From: an uncultured Spirochaetaceae bacterium
Lineage (GTDB): Bacteria; Spirochaetota; Spirochaetia; Sphaerochaetales; Sphaerochaetaceae
Reading direction: 5' to 3'
DNA: 34,226 nt
Assembly (NCBI GenBank): GCA_944389145.1
Contig: CALXLH010000001.1
Coordinates: forward strand, 1-34,226
In this document: positions 1-8,911 of the stretch, one piece after another
Position numbering within the stretch: the stretch's first letter is position 1
Layout: the number at the start of each line of letters is the position of its first letter
The notes under the pieces: generated by a model
Database searches by the model: none
Seen by the model: only the letters and a program-made list of their open reading frames with translations
What the model was told of the DNA's origin: nothing
Made by a program: the position numbers and the translations under genes

Positions 1-893
1 TTCATGAAAGCCTCTATCCCTACAAGAAGAACACGATCGTTCAGGTTGCGTCCGGACGCTTCGGCGTCCATGAGACCTACCTCAACGCTGCCGCAGCCAT
101 CGAGATAAAGATCGGGCAGGGAGCGAAGCCCGGTATCGGAGGGCACCTTACGGGAAGGAAGATCATCGGGGACGTGTCGAAGACGAGGATGGTTCCAGAA
201 GGGCTGGATGCCATAAGCCCCGCTCCCCACCATGACATCTACTCGATAGAGGATCTGGCCCAGCTCGTCATGTCGATAAAGGAAGCGACGGACTACCGTA
301 AGCCGGTAATCGTCAAGGTTGCCGCGGTGCATAATATCGCGCCTATCGCATCAGGAATCGCCAGAAGCGGCGCGGACATCATCTCGATAGACGGATACAG
401 AGGCGGGACAGGAGCTGCGCCGAAGCGCATCCGCGACAACGTCGGTATCCCGATAGAGCTTGCGATAGCCGCAGTCGACCAGAGGCTGAGGGAAGAGAGG
501 ATAAGGGACCGCGTGAGCGTCATCGCCTCAGGAGGAATAAGGAACTCCGCCGATGCGGTGAAGGCAATAGCCCTCGGTGCAGACGCTGTCTCGATAGGCA
601 CTGCCGCGCTCTGTGCCCTCGGCTGTCATATCTGCGCATCGTGCCACACGGGAAGATGTGCCTGGGGACTGGCCACACAGGACCCCGCGCTGACGGCAAG
701 GCTCGATCCGGAAGATGGCGCAAGGAAGCTCGTCAATCTCGTCAATGCCTGGACAAGGGAGATCATGGAGATCATGGGAGGAATGGGCATAAACAGCATC
801 GAGGCATTGAGAGGGAACCGCAGGGCCTTGAAAGGCGTGGATCTCAACGTCAAGGAGCTTGAGATACTCGGAATCGGATATGCAGGAGAGTGA
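1..893 (+). CDS. gltB: Glutamate synthase, FMN/Fe-S synthase domain protein (3' part)
   Basis: This is the C-terminal part of the glutamate synthase catalytic domain, which makes glutamate from 2-oxoglutarate and ammonia on an FMN-bearing TIM barrel. The gene enters from the left edge; the frame starts at base 3 and an internal GTG at 174 is not the start. Seen in the sequence: the VQVASGRFGVHETYLN and IKIGQGAKPGIGGHL segments, then GADIISIDGYRGGTGAAPKR, VIASGGIRNSADAVKAIALG, and a cysteine cluster CHICASCHTGRC followed by GLATQDP, where the 3Fe-4S cluster binds in this family. The protein ends right after this domain, and the GXGXG domain is a separate gene downstream, so this is a split (archaeal/Thermotoga-type) synthase rather than a 1500-residue GltB. 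The glutaminase gene, if present, would lie upstream of the window. The redox partner is not visible. Confidence 0.93.
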   Translation, partial: HESLYPYKKNTIVQVASGRFGVHETYLNAAAAIEIKIGQGAKPGIGGHLTGRKIIGDVSKTRMVPEGLDAISPAPHHDIYSIEDLAQLVMSIKEATDYRKPVIVKVAAVHNIAPIASGIARSGADIISIDGYRGGTGAAPKRIRDNVGIPIELAIAAVDQRLREERIRDRVSVIASGGIRNSADAVKAIALGADAVSIGTAALCALGCHICASCHTGRCAWGLATQDPALTARLDPEDGARKLVNLVNAWTREIMEIMGGMGINSIEALRGNRRALKGVDLNVKELEILGIGYAGE

Positions 894-894
894 C

Positions 895-1611
895 ATGAGG
901 GAATTGGATATAAGACGCGATGGCATGGAAGCGATCAGGAAGCATGGAAGCGAGGAGATAACGATAACAGGATGCCTTGGTGAGCGATACATCGGCTGCG
1001 GAATGAGGTCCGGCACGCTCCACGTGAAGGGGACGCCGGGCAACGCGCTCGCATCCTATCTCGACGGCGGATCGGTCTATGTGGACGGCAATGCCCAGGA
1101 TGCCGCGGCAGACACCATGAACAGCGGTCTGGTTGCCATAAGGGGATGCGCGGGAGACGCGCTGGCATATGGTATGCGAGGAGGGCGTGTCTATGTCCTA
1201 GGAGACGCAGGATACAGGGCAGGCGTGCATATGAAAGCCTATGAGGAGAATAGGAGCATACTCGTGATCGGCGGCAGGACAGGCTCCTTCCTCGGCGAGT
1301 ACCTTGCTGGCGGGATCATCATAGTGCTTGGGCTCGGCGATGAGGGTGAGGATATCACGGGATACTTCTGCGGGAACGGCATGTATGCCGGCACCATCTA
1401 CCTCAGGACGGAAAGGATACCGCCCAATCTTTCCGATAAGCTCATACGGCGGAACGTGGAGGAAGAGGAGAAGGAGGACGTGCTGCGTCCGATCATCACT
1501 GATTTCGCGTCGGTATTCTCCATCTCCGCCGATCAATGCCTATCAGGCAGCTTCATCGCGATCGAAGCTGATAAGTCTAAGTCATATAGCCAGCTATACG
1601 CTGCGGTCTGA
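895..1611 (+). CDS. Glutamate synthase GXGXG-domain protein (GltB3-like)
   Basis: This 238-residue protein is the stand-alone beta-helix domain of glutamate synthase, related also to FwdC/FmdC. In the full enzyme this domain is structural and helps shape the ammonia path between glutaminase and synthase. Seen: recurrent Gly-rich turns such as GCLGERYIGCGMRSGTLHVKG, SYLDGGSVYVDGNA, AYGMRGGRVYVLGDAG and GEYLAGGIIIVLGLG, typical of the right-handed helix. ATG 895 is chosen because AGGAG lies at 884-888, six bases upstream; TTG 859 and ATG 880 are in frame but poorly placed. It starts one base after the stop of the synthase-domain gene, so the two are almost certainly cotranscribed and co-assembled. 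Confidence 0.88.
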   Translation: MRELDIRRDGMEAIRKHGSEEITITGCLGERYIGCGMRSGTLHVKGTPGNALASYLDGGSVYVDGNAQDAAADTMNSGLVAIRGCAGDALAYGMRGGRVYVLGDAGYRAGVHMKAYEENRSILVIGGRTGSFLGEYLAGGIIIVLGLGDEGEDITGYFCGNGMYAGTIYLRTERIPPNLSDKLIRRNVEEEEKEDVLRPIITDFASVFSISADQCLSGSFIAIEADKSKSYSQLYAAV

Positions 1612-1617
1612 GGTCAT

Positions 1618-3204
1618 ATGTGTACGATATTCGCATATAGCGGGAGGCGGCTCAGTCTCCAGGATATTAAGGAGATACTGAAGAGGACGGAGCGGAGGGG
1701 CCCCGATGCGACGAGGATAATCACGCCGAAGGAAGGCCTTTTTCTCGCGTTCCAGCGGCTTTCCATCATGGGTATCGATGAAAGAGGGATGCAGCCCTTC
1801 TGCCATGAAGGAAGGTACAGCATCACCAACGGGGAGATCTACGGCTTCAGGAAGATAAGGAGGGAACTTGAGGACGCAGGTTATGCATTCCGCTCCGATT
1901 CCGACTGCGAAACGCTCCTCTATCTGTACGATAAGCACCGCGAGAGGATGTTCCCGATGCTCGACGCGGAGTATGCCACGGTCATATATGATGAGGCAGA
2001 GGGCTTCATAGCGGCCCGTGATCCGATAGGCATACGTCCCCTGTTCTACGGCTATGACAGCGACGGGATGATCGCCTTCGCAAGCGAGGCCTGCCTGCTG
2101 ATGCCATTCTGCAGCCGCGTCCTCCCCTTCCCTCCGGGACACTACTACAAAGATGGGCGATTCATCTGCTATCGAGATATATCAGAGGTAAGGGAATACA
2201 CGCGCGGAAGCATCGAGGAAATCACGGCAGGGATAAGGGACAGGCTCATCAAGGCTGTCGAGAAGCGTCTCGACTCCGATACTCCGGTTGCCTTCCTCCT
2301 CTCAGGTGGTCTGGACAGCTCGCTCGTCTGCTCGATAGCATCACGCCTGCTGGAGCGTCCTATCCGCACGTTCTCGATCGGTATGGATACCGACCCGATA
2401 GATTCGAAGTATGCCGCGCGAACGGCGGATTTCCTCGGATCAGTCCATACGAACGTCACTATGACGGAGAAGGACGTAATCGGGATCCTGCCAGAGGTAA
2501 TTGAATCCCTCGCCACCTACGACATAACGACCATCAGGGCGAGCATAGGCATGTACCTTCTCTGCAGGTATATTCACGAGAACACCGACACGAGGGTACT
2601 GCTTACCGGAGAGGTATCCGATGAGCTTTTCGGCTATAAGTACACCGATTTCGCCCCAGATCCCGAGGCCTTCGAACGCGAGAGCCAGAAGCGCGTCCAT
2701 GAGCTGTATGCGTATGACGTGCTGAGGGCGGACAGGTGCATCGCGGACAACAGCCTTGAGGCTAGGGTACCGTTCGGAGATCTGGACTTCGCCTCATATG
2801 TCCTTTCAATCGATCCGGAGATGAAGATGAACCATTCAGGCCACGGCAAATACCTCCTTAGGAAGGCCTTTGAGAAAGGAGGATGGCTTCCGGATGACAT
2901 CCTATGGAGGGATAAGGCGGCATTCAGCGATGCAGTGGGGCACAGCATGGTCGACATACTCAAGGCGCATGCGGCAGCGCTCTATGAGGGCAAGGACCTT
3001 GAGAAGGAGTACCTGAGGTATCCGGAGCAGGGGCGGCCATTCACGCCTGAGTCACTGCTCTACAGGGAGATCTTCGAAAGCTTCTACCCTGGACAGTACA
3101 GGATGATACCTGGATTCTGGATGCCTAACCGGAGCTGGCAGGGATGCGACGTGGATGATCCTTCGGCAAGGGTGCTATCGAACTACGGCAAGAGCGGGGA
3201 ATGA
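1618..3204 (+). CDS. asnB: Asparagine synthase (glutamine-hydrolysing), AsnB
   Basis: Makes asparagine from aspartate, ATP and glutamine in the cytoplasm. The protein has 528 residues, close to the 554 of E. coli AsnB, and lines up with it along its length. Cys2 is the N-terminal nucleophile of the class II glutaminase domain (MCTIF), with RRGPD at 26-30, RLSI, NGEIY at 71-75 and SDSDCET following. The synthetase domain carries the PP-loop SGGLDSS at 229-235, then TYDITTIRAS, TGEVSDELFGYKY and NSLEARVPFGD. It begins seven bases after the stop of the GXGXG gene, with TGAGGT at 1609-1614 as ribosome binding site, so it shares the glutamate synthase transcript. The context links glutamine-dependent glutamate and asparagine synthesis. 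Confidence 0.95.
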   Translation: MCTIFAYSGRRLSLQDIKEILKRTERRGPDATRIITPKEGLFLAFQRLSIMGIDERGMQPFCHEGRYSITNGEIYGFRKIRRELEDAGYAFRSDSDCETLLYLYDKHRERMFPMLDAEYATVIYDEAEGFIAARDPIGIRPLFYGYDSDGMIAFASEACLLMPFCSRVLPFPPGHYYKDGRFICYRDISEVREYTRGSIEEITAGIRDRLIKAVEKRLDSDTPVAFLLSGGLDSSLVCSIASRLLERPIRTFSIGMDTDPIDSKYAARTADFLGSVHTNVTMTEKDVIGILPEVIESLATYDITTIRASIGMYLLCRYIHENTDTRVLLTGEVSDELFGYKYTDFAPDPEAFERESQKRVHELYAYDVLRADRCIADNSLEARVPFGDLDFASYVLSIDPEMKMNHSGHGKYLLRKAFEKGGWLPDDILWRDKAAFSDAVGHSMVDILKAHAAALYEGKDLEKEYLRYPEQGRPFTPESLLYREIFESFYPGQYRMIPGFWMPNRSWQGCDVDDPSARVLSNYGKSGE

Positions 3205-3237
3205 GAGAAGCGCAGGAAAAATGATTTCCGGAGGGGC

Positions 3238-3266
3238 TTTCAATATTTATCATCCGGTCTTACTAT
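3238..3266 (+). promoter_or_regulatory. Weak promoter candidate before the MATE gene
   Basis: TTTCAA (3238-3243) and TACTAT (3261-3266) are 17 bases apart, upstream of the MATE start at 3282. The -35 box is poor (three of six consensus bases), so cotranscription from the asnB operon is equally possible. Confidence 0.3.
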
Positions 3267-3281
3267 CCATAGCTAAGGGCT

Positions 3282-4664
3282 ATGAATACAGAGACAGTAG
3301 ACGAGAAATACAGGAAGATGACGGAAACCCCTGTCAAGGGCCTGATACTGCGGCTTTCGGTACCGACGGTGATCAGCAATCTGATATCGACGCTATACAA
3401 CGCTGCGGATACGTTCTTCGTTGGCCAGATATCAACGAGCGCATCGGCAGCTGTCGGCGTCGCGCTATCGCTTCAAGCCGTGATACAGGCCATAGGCTTC
3501 TTCTTCGGACAGGGAAGCGGAAACAACATGTCAAGGCGTCTTGGAGCGCATGATGAGAAGACCGCGGAGATACTTGCATCAACCGGCTTCATATCATCGC
3601 TCATACTCTCAGTGGCGGTATCGGTGCTTGGCCTCATCTTCCTCCGTCCGATGTCCATATTCCTCGGTTCCTCGGAAACGATACTGCCATACGCGATGGA
3701 CTACATGTTCTGGATCCTTATCGCGGCTCCCTTCATGGCATCCTCGCTGGTGCTGAACAACCAGCTGAGGTTCGAAGGGAACTCGTTCTACTCCATGATC
3801 GGACTCACGACAGGCGGCATACTCAACCTGTTCCTTGATCCGCTGTTCATCTTCGGCTTCGATATGGGGATATCAGGAGCTGCCCTTGCAACCGCGATAA
3901 GCCAGTTCGTAAGCTTCATCATATTATTCATACTCTCCGAGCGCATAGGCACTGTAAAGATCAGGCTACGCTCATTCAAGCCATCGCTGAAGCTTCTGGG
4001 AATGATCACGAACGGAGGACTGCCATCACTCTGCCGCCAGAGCGTCACATCGGTCGCCATGATATGCCTGAACAACGCGGCCCTTCCCTTCGGCGATGCC
4101 GCGATAGCCGCCATGGCAATCGTGAATAAGATAGGAAACTTCACCAACTCGGTCCTGATCGGAGTCGGCCAGGGCTTCCAGCCGGTATGCGGCTACAACT
4201 ATGGAGCCGGACTCTATAGGCGGGTCAAGGAAGGATTCTGGTTCTGCGTAAAGCTTATGTCAGCAGTCCTTCTGGTCCTCGCGGTCATAGAGTACATCTG
4301 GGCCTCCCCGATAGTAGGCTTCTTCCGGCGAGGGGATGCGGAGGTCATAGAGATCGGAGACATAGCGCTGAGGCTCAGATGCTTCACGCTCGTATTCTCA
4401 TCATGGATCACTATAAGCAACATGCTGCTGCAGACGACAGGGAAGATGTGGCGAGCCTCGATACTGGGCTTTGCCCGCCAGGGGATCATACTCATACCGA
4501 TAGTCTGGATACTGCCTCCCCTCATCGGCATCTGGGGCATACAGATAGCCCAGCCGCTTGCAGACCTCGTGACATTCCTCATGTCTGTACCGATGACCAT
4601 GGGAGTCATAAGGGCGATGAATGAGGGAGTGAAGCAGGAAGAAGGCATATTCAGGAAAGCCTGA
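3282..4664 (+). CDS. MATE family efflux transporter
   Basis: An inner-membrane multidrug and toxin extrusion type antiporter; the substrate cannot be told from sequence. It is 460 residues long, the usual MATE length, with about twelve hydrophobic segments arranged as two similar halves. Family features seen: the N-terminal LILRLSVPTVISNLISTLYN followed by DTFFVGQIS, the GFFFGQGSGNNMSRRLG stretch, LRFEGNSFYSMIGLTTGGILNLFLDPLFIF at the end of the first half, and GQGFQPVCGYNYGA in the second half. ATG 3282 has AAGGG at 3275-3279. It follows asnB by 77 bases on the same strand and converges on the TRAP operon. Its closest type appears to be the Clostridium/spirochaete MATE group of unknown substrate. 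Confidence 0.93.
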   Translation: MNTETVDEKYRKMTETPVKGLILRLSVPTVISNLISTLYNAADTFFVGQISTSASAAVGVALSLQAVIQAIGFFFGQGSGNNMSRRLGAHDEKTAEILASTGFISSLILSVAVSVLGLIFLRPMSIFLGSSETILPYAMDYMFWILIAAPFMASSLVLNNQLRFEGNSFYSMIGLTTGGILNLFLDPLFIFGFDMGISGAALATAISQFVSFIILFILSERIGTVKIRLRSFKPSLKLLGMITNGGLPSLCRQSVTSVAMICLNNAALPFGDAAIAAMAIVNKIGNFTNSVLIGVGQGFQPVCGYNYGAGLYRRVKEGFWFCVKLMSAVLLVLAVIEYIWASPIVGFFRRGDAEVIEIGDIALRLRCFTLVFSSWITISNMLLQTTGKMWRASILGFARQGIILIPIVWILPPLIGIWGIQIAQPLADLVTFLMSVPMTMGVIRAMNEGVKQEEGIFRKA

Positions 4665-4771
4665 AAGTGCATCACATCATCATACCGCGGACATAGAACA
4701 ACAAAACCTGATTACGAACCGGCATAAACGCATGCAACCACTGACTACGCTCAGCCATCGCATCATATTGA

Positions 4772-4798
4772 AGGCCGCCGCAGAATTAGCGACGGCCT
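4772..4798 (-). terminator. Hairpin between convergent MATE and dctP genes
   Basis: The arms 4772-4777 and 4793-4798 (AGGCCG/CGGCCT) pair, then one C-A mismatch, then three more pairs, with the seven-base loop at 4782-4788. It lies 33 bases past the dctP stop and about 107 past the MATE stop. There is no clear T tract on either strand, so it is a plausible bidirectional terminator but not a textbook intrinsic one. Confidence 0.45.
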
Positions 4799-4830
4799 CA
4801 ACAGAATAATAAGTCAAGCTGACAATGAGA

Positions 4831-5835
4831 TTATTCTATTGCTTCCGCAATCCTATCGGAAAGTCCTTCAGACAACTCAGGAAATGACGCTATAGCCTTT
4901 ACTGCAGCATCAGCCATTGCAACCTTGTCGGACTCTGATGGATAAATGAATGTAACACCTTCAGACGTCATCTTGTCGATATACTCCTGCTGAAGCTCAA
5001 GCCCTTTCTCTGCATAAAGCCGGCTATACTTCTCAAATGTTTCCACGAGTATCTTCTGATTTTCCTCAGAAAGGCTATTCCATACAGCCGAACTCATAGA
5101 CCATACAGCAGGAGCAAGCGAATGCTCAGACATGAATACATATTTTCCGACTTCTTGAAGAGAATACGAATACAGCCCAGATATGCCAGCCTCTGCCCCA
5201 TCAATCATACCTTGCTGCATACTCGTATAGACATCCGAGAAGGCCATTGACATCGTAGATGCATCAAGAGCAGAAAAGAATGCATCCATTGCAGCTCCGG
5301 GTATCCTGATCTTGAATCCCGAAAGGTCTTCAACACTATTTATCGGCTTTATCGATATGATATCTCTAGGAGTAGAACACCATCCGATATTAAACAGCTT
5401 AAGTCCCGATTCAGCCTCAATCGCATCCGCCCATTCCTTGAATAGATCAGAACTGTTAAGGTTTTCACATTCATCGGCGGTCTTTATGACATAAGGCAGG
5501 GCCGTTGCCATGATGTCCGGAGCTCCATAAGAAGCATAGAAATCACCAGAAGTTCCAGAGATGATATTCGCACCGATCTTAGTCTGCTCGACAACATCAC
5601 CCAATGACCCAAGCTCGTTCGAGCAATAAAGCTCAAACTTAAGTTCTCCTCCGCTGAGTTCCTCCATCTCCTTTATCATATCGTTTATGAGCTGGGCCTT
5701 GATATCTGCAGGAGTCTCTGAGATAGAGATCTTAAGAGTCGTGACCTTAGGGCCATCTCCTTCTGCAGAACCACTTGCGAATGCAATACTCACAAACATC
5801 ATGAGTACTGCCAAGACAGTAAGCACTTTCTTCAT
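4831..5835 (-). CDS. dctP: TRAP transporter substrate-binding protein, DctP family
   Basis: The periplasmic receptor of a TRAP carboxylate importer, working with the DctQ and DctM proteins encoded 5' of it in the same operon. It has 334 residues. A signal peptide occupies residues 1-20 (MKKVLTVLAVLMMFVSIAFA), followed by SGSAEG as in many spirochaete binding proteins; no lipobox Cys is present. Family marks: the FKIRIPG segment with Arg177, the position that binds the ligand carboxylate in characterised DctP proteins, followed by MSMAFSDVYTSMQQGMIDGAEAG. The ribosome binding site AAGGAG precedes ATG 5835. It is the last gene of the operon, separated from its membrane partners by two enzyme genes, which suggests the enzymes act on the imported compound. 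The ligand is most likely a carboxylate; its identity is not shown. Confidence 0.93.
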   Translation of the reverse strand: MKKVLTVLAVLMMFVSIAFASGSAEGDGPKVTTLKISISETPADIKAQLINDMIKEMEELSGGELKFELYCSNELGSLGDVVEQTKIGANIISGTSGDFYASYGAPDIMATALPYVIKTADECENLNSSDLFKEWADAIEAESGLKLFNIGWCSTPRDIISIKPINSVEDLSGFKIRIPGAAMDAFFSALDASTMSMAFSDVYTSMQQGMIDGAEAGISGLYSYSLQEVGKYVFMSEHSLAPAVWSMSSAVWNSLSEENQKILVETFEKYSRLYAEKGLELQQEYIDKMTSEGVTFIYPSESDKVAMADAAVKAIASFPELSEGLSDRIAEAIE

Positions 5836-5877
5836 TTCTTTCTCCTTTTTTCGAATATCCTGTTGATACAGGATGCT

Positions 5878-6612
5878 TTATACCTTCTTACGACATCCAT
5901 CTATCTGGATTACCTGCCCTGTAATATATCCAGCCTGATTACTTGCAAGAAAGCAGATCAACCCACTGACATCCTCTGGACGACAGGAATGCGGTATGAA
6001 TGAAAGATCCTCTCTCTCATGCTCCTTCGAACCATCGCTGTTAACATTTCCAGGAGCAACTGCATTGACTGTGACCCCAAAGGCAGCAACCTCCTTGGCA
6101 ACAGCCTTCGTAAAGCTGTCTATAGCTCCTTTGGTCATCGAATAATCTGACATGTAAGGAATACCATATATTCCTGCAACGGATGACACATTGATTATCC
6201 GCCCCCAGCCTCTATCGGTCATTCCTCTTAACGCAGCATGAGTACAATACATGGTCCCTAGGATGTTAACACCTATCTTCCTTTTCCAATTATAGGAATC
6301 GGAATATATGAACTCAGCATTACCGGTCCGCCAGATTGCTGCATTATTCACAAGTATATCGACAGATATTGACTTCTCCCTGATATCACAGAATACTCTC
6401 CTTACTGAATCCTCATCGCTTATATCACAGCGATATGCCTTAGCTGCATCCCCAGAAGGATCTATCGCTTCCGCCGCAGCTTCAGCCATAGATTCATCTA
6501 TATCAATCAGCATGACATGTGCGCCGAAATCAAAGAGCATCCTTGCAGTAGCAAGTCCTATACCGGCAGCAGCTCCAGTTATCACCGCAGTCTTATCTGT
6601 AAATCCATCCAA
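5878..6612 (-). CDS. SDR family NAD(P)-dependent oxidoreductase
   Basis: A classical short-chain dehydrogenase of 244 residues, cytoplasmic, oxidising an alcohol or reducing a ketone. Seen: TGAAAGIG at 12-19 for dinucleotide binding, NNAA at 89-92, the catalytic Ser144 in NVSSVAG, Tyr157 and Lys161 in YSMTK, and a C-terminal GYITGQVIQIDG. Asp37 in LIDIDE after the second strand suggests NAD(H) rather than NADP(H). The start is an unusual TTG at 6612: it directly follows the TAA of the upstream gene, and the AAGGAG needed for it lies inside the last codons of that gene six bases away; the nearby ATG at 6608 is out of frame. This zero-spacing arrangement implies translational coupling. Substrate unknown; by context it acts on the TRAP-imported compound. 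Confidence 0.9.
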   Translation of the reverse strand: MDGFTDKTAVITGAAAGIGLATARMLFDFGAHVMLIDIDESMAEAAAEAIDPSGDAAKAYRCDISDEDSVRRVFCDIREKSISVDILVNNAAIWRTGNAEFIYSDSYNWKRKIGVNILGTMYCTHAALRGMTDRGWGRIINVSSVAGIYGIPYMSDYSMTKGAIDSFTKAVAKEVAAFGVTVNAVAPGNVNSDGSKEHEREDLSFIPHSCRPEDVSGLICFLASNQAGYITGQVIQIDGCRKKV

Positions 6613-7608
6613 TTATTTCTCCTTCACGACAAGTACGACCTTACCGACATTCTCGCCACGCTGGAGGATTGCCTGGGCTTCCTCTGCCTGTTCAATAGGG
6701 AATGTCTTATAGATTGTTGGCATAACTTCACCCCTTACTACCTTAGGCCAAACATCACGAACAAGAGCTGAGAGTATTCTAGCCTTCATCGCAGGAGTCC
6801 TAGCCCTAAGAGTATTTCCAATGATCCGCAATGAATGCTTATACATAAGCTTCATATCAATCAGGGCCTCATCACCAGCCAATGTCGCTATGATTATCCA
6901 TCTACCATCTCTTTCCATATAAGGAAGACACTCCGAGACAGCGGGACCTCCTAGACAATCAATCGCAATATCTATACCATGGCCAGCCGCTAGTTCTCTC
7001 TTCATGACATCTGCTATGCTTTCCTTCTCCGTCACTATGACACGGTCGGCATTAAGATGTCCGAGGGAATCAGCAATCTTCTGTGTAAGTACAGTGGTGA
7101 TCACTCTCAATCCAAAAGCCTTTGCCATAGGGATCAGGACACTGGCAAGACCACTTGCTCCAGCATTCATCAGCAATGTTTCGCCATCTTTTGCATTACC
7201 CTCGATAAACAAGTTCAAATAAGACGTGGCAAAAGCTTCAGGAATAGCAGCCGCCTGTATCATAGAACAGTTCGAAGGAACAGGCATGGCCATGTCATAT
7301 CTGACAGCGACATATTCAGCGTATCCTCCACCACCAAGTAAGGCACATACTTTATCGCCGATCTTCCATTGTGACTCCGATTCAGCCACATCACCTATTG
7401 CAACGACTACCCCCGAGACTTCCAGTCCCATCCATTCAGGACATCCTTCAGGAGGAGGATAATCACCAGCTCGCTGCATCAAATCAGCCCTGTTCAATGC
7501 TGCAGCATGTATCTCAATGAGTATCTCGTCAGACCCGATACATGGATCAGGAACATTCGTCCATATAAGGCTCCGCCTCTCATCATCCTTTATAAGAATC
7601 GCTTTCAT
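6613..7608 (-). CDS. Zinc-free MDR oxidoreductase, PIG3-type NAD(P)H quinone/enone reductase
   Basis: A medium-chain dehydrogenase/reductase of the quinone oxidoreductase group, 331 residues, most like the TP53I3/PIG3 family. Seen: LNRADLMQRAGDYPPPEG at 38-55, GLEVSGVV at 61-68, GDKVCALLGGGGYAEYV, and the nucleotide-binding NAGASGLA at 148-155. The zinc-ligand cysteines of alcohol dehydrogenases are absent. Characterised relatives use NADPH to reduce quinones or the C=C bond of alpha,beta-unsaturated ketones. It lies 13 bases after dctM and abuts the SDR gene. In this operon an enone reductase would fit directly after a dehydratase that yields a conjugated ketone; that step order is my inference. 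Confidence 0.88.
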   Translation of the reverse strand: MKAILIKDDERRSLIWTNVPDPCIGSDEILIEIHAAALNRADLMQRAGDYPPPEGCPEWMGLEVSGVVVAIGDVAESESQWKIGDKVCALLGGGGYAEYVAVRYDMAMPVPSNCSMIQAAAIPEAFATSYLNLFIEGNAKDGETLLMNAGASGLASVLIPMAKAFGLRVITTVLTQKIADSLGHLNADRVIVTEKESIADVMKRELAAGHGIDIAIDCLGGPAVSECLPYMERDGRWIIIATLAGDEALIDMKLMYKHSLRIIGNTLRARTPAMKARILSALVRDVWPKVVRGEVMPTIYKTFPIEQAEEAQAILQRGENVGKVVLVVKEK

Positions 7609-7621
7609 AACACTCTCCTAA

Positions 7622-8911
7622 TCAAACAGATCCATAGACCAGCTTCGGTATAATCAACGTAAGATCCGGGAATATCGTGATGAGCAACAGTACGATCACA
7701 CATATGATTATGAATGGGACAAGCTGCTTGCATACCTCAGCTGTCCTTACCTTGATAGCCCCGGACACAAGGAATATGTAAGTACCAAACGGCGGAGTTA
7801 TTGCGCCGATTGCCGTACACAGGCACATCACAATACCGAAATGAATTAGATTCACACCCAAGGCTGTCGCTACAGGAGCAAGCAGAGGAGCAACAATCAT
7901 CATGCAAGCCATGCCATCAAGGAACATGCCGAGGATTAACATCATTGCATCGATTATCAGAAGAAACAAGATCCTATTTGCACTCAAATCTGCAACAGCC
8001 GCCGTAATAGCCTGCGGTACACGTTCCCAGCTAAGATAATAACTGAATACGTTTGCTCCGCAGAGTACGAGCATAACGGGGCCGATGGAAAGTACAGATT
8101 CAAACATTATTTTTGGCAAATCCCTGAATCTCAGCTCCTTATAGATGAATTTGCCGACAAATACGGAATAAATGGCGATTATCGCACCGCCTTCAACAGC
8201 AGTAAATGCTCCAGCTCTGAGTCCTAATATAAGAACGAATGGGATAACCAAGGCCCATGCAGATTCCTTCAAGGCCTTCCAAATCTCTTTCTTATCAGCA
8301 ATCCTGTCCCTCGTCTTCTGAATGCCATTCTTCTTTGCCCAGATACCATTCCAGATCATCATGCCGATACACATCATTATCCCAGGGACATACCCACTGC
8401 AGAAAAGCTTACCAACAGAGACCTCGCAAAGAGCTGCGAATATGACAAGCCCGACGCCTGGGGGTATTATCGGGGTTATCACCGCAGAAGCAGCTGTAAC
8501 AGCCGCGCTGTAGGCTTTGGGGTATCCACGCTTAGACATCTCCGGGACCAATATCTTGCAATCTGATGCTGCATCAGCAGCTCCGGAACCAGATATTCCT
8601 CCCATCATGGTAGACAAGAGTATATTGACATGGCCAAGTCCACCTCTGAGACTTCCAACGAAACAATCAGCTAGATCCATCAGGCGACTCGTCACCCCGC
8701 TCTGGCTCATGATGGATCCCGCGATTATGAACATCGGGGCAGCCATCATCGAAGGATTCTCTACATTGGCAACCATCCTCTGGATAATCACGGTTGCTGA
8801 AATATAAGGATCAGATAAGAAGTATCCTATCAGGCACATGACTAGGGCAATTGCTACAGGAACGCCAGCTCCGAATAAGAGGAATAACAAAATAACAGGA
8901 TATAATGTCAT
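7622..8911 (-). CDS. dctM: TRAP transporter large permease, DctM family
   Basis: The ion-coupled transport subunit of the TRAP importer, 429 residues, with roughly twelve membrane segments as expected for this family. Seen: MTLYPVILLFLLFGAGVPVAIAL at the N-terminus, the PMFIIAGSIM and GGLGHVNILLSTMMGGISGSGAADAA motifs, VITPIIPPGVGLVIFA, and ITPPFGTYIF near the C-terminus, all DctM hallmarks. Its ATG at 8911 overlaps the dctQ stop by four bases (ATGA), so the small and large membrane subunits are translationally coupled. Together with DctQ and the distal DctP it makes a complete three-component TRAP system. Confidence 0.95.
   Translation of the reverse strand: MTLYPVILLFLLFGAGVPVAIALVMCLIGYFLSDPYISATVIIQRMVANVENPSMMAAPMFIIAGSIMSQSGVTSRLMDLADCFVGSLRGGLGHVNILLSTMMGGISGSGAADAASDCKILVPEMSKRGYPKAYSAAVTAASAVITPIIPPGVGLVIFAALCEVSVGKLFCSGYVPGIMMCIGMMIWNGIWAKKNGIQKTRDRIADKKEIWKALKESAWALVIPFVLILGLRAGAFTAVEGGAIIAIYSVFVGKFIYKELRFRDLPKIMFESVLSIGPVMLVLCGANVFSYYLSWERVPQAITAAVADLSANRILFLLIIDAMMLILGMFLDGMACMMIVAPLLAPVATALGVNLIHFGIVMCLCTAIGAITPPFGTYIFLVSGAIKVRTAEVCKQLVPFIIICVIVLLLITIFPDLTLIIPKLVYGSV

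Noticed and set aside
528-1043. A 171-residue minus-strand open frame opposite the glutamate synthase genes
   Set aside because: It spans the junction of two genes with strong homology on the other strand, and has no motif or ribosome binding site.
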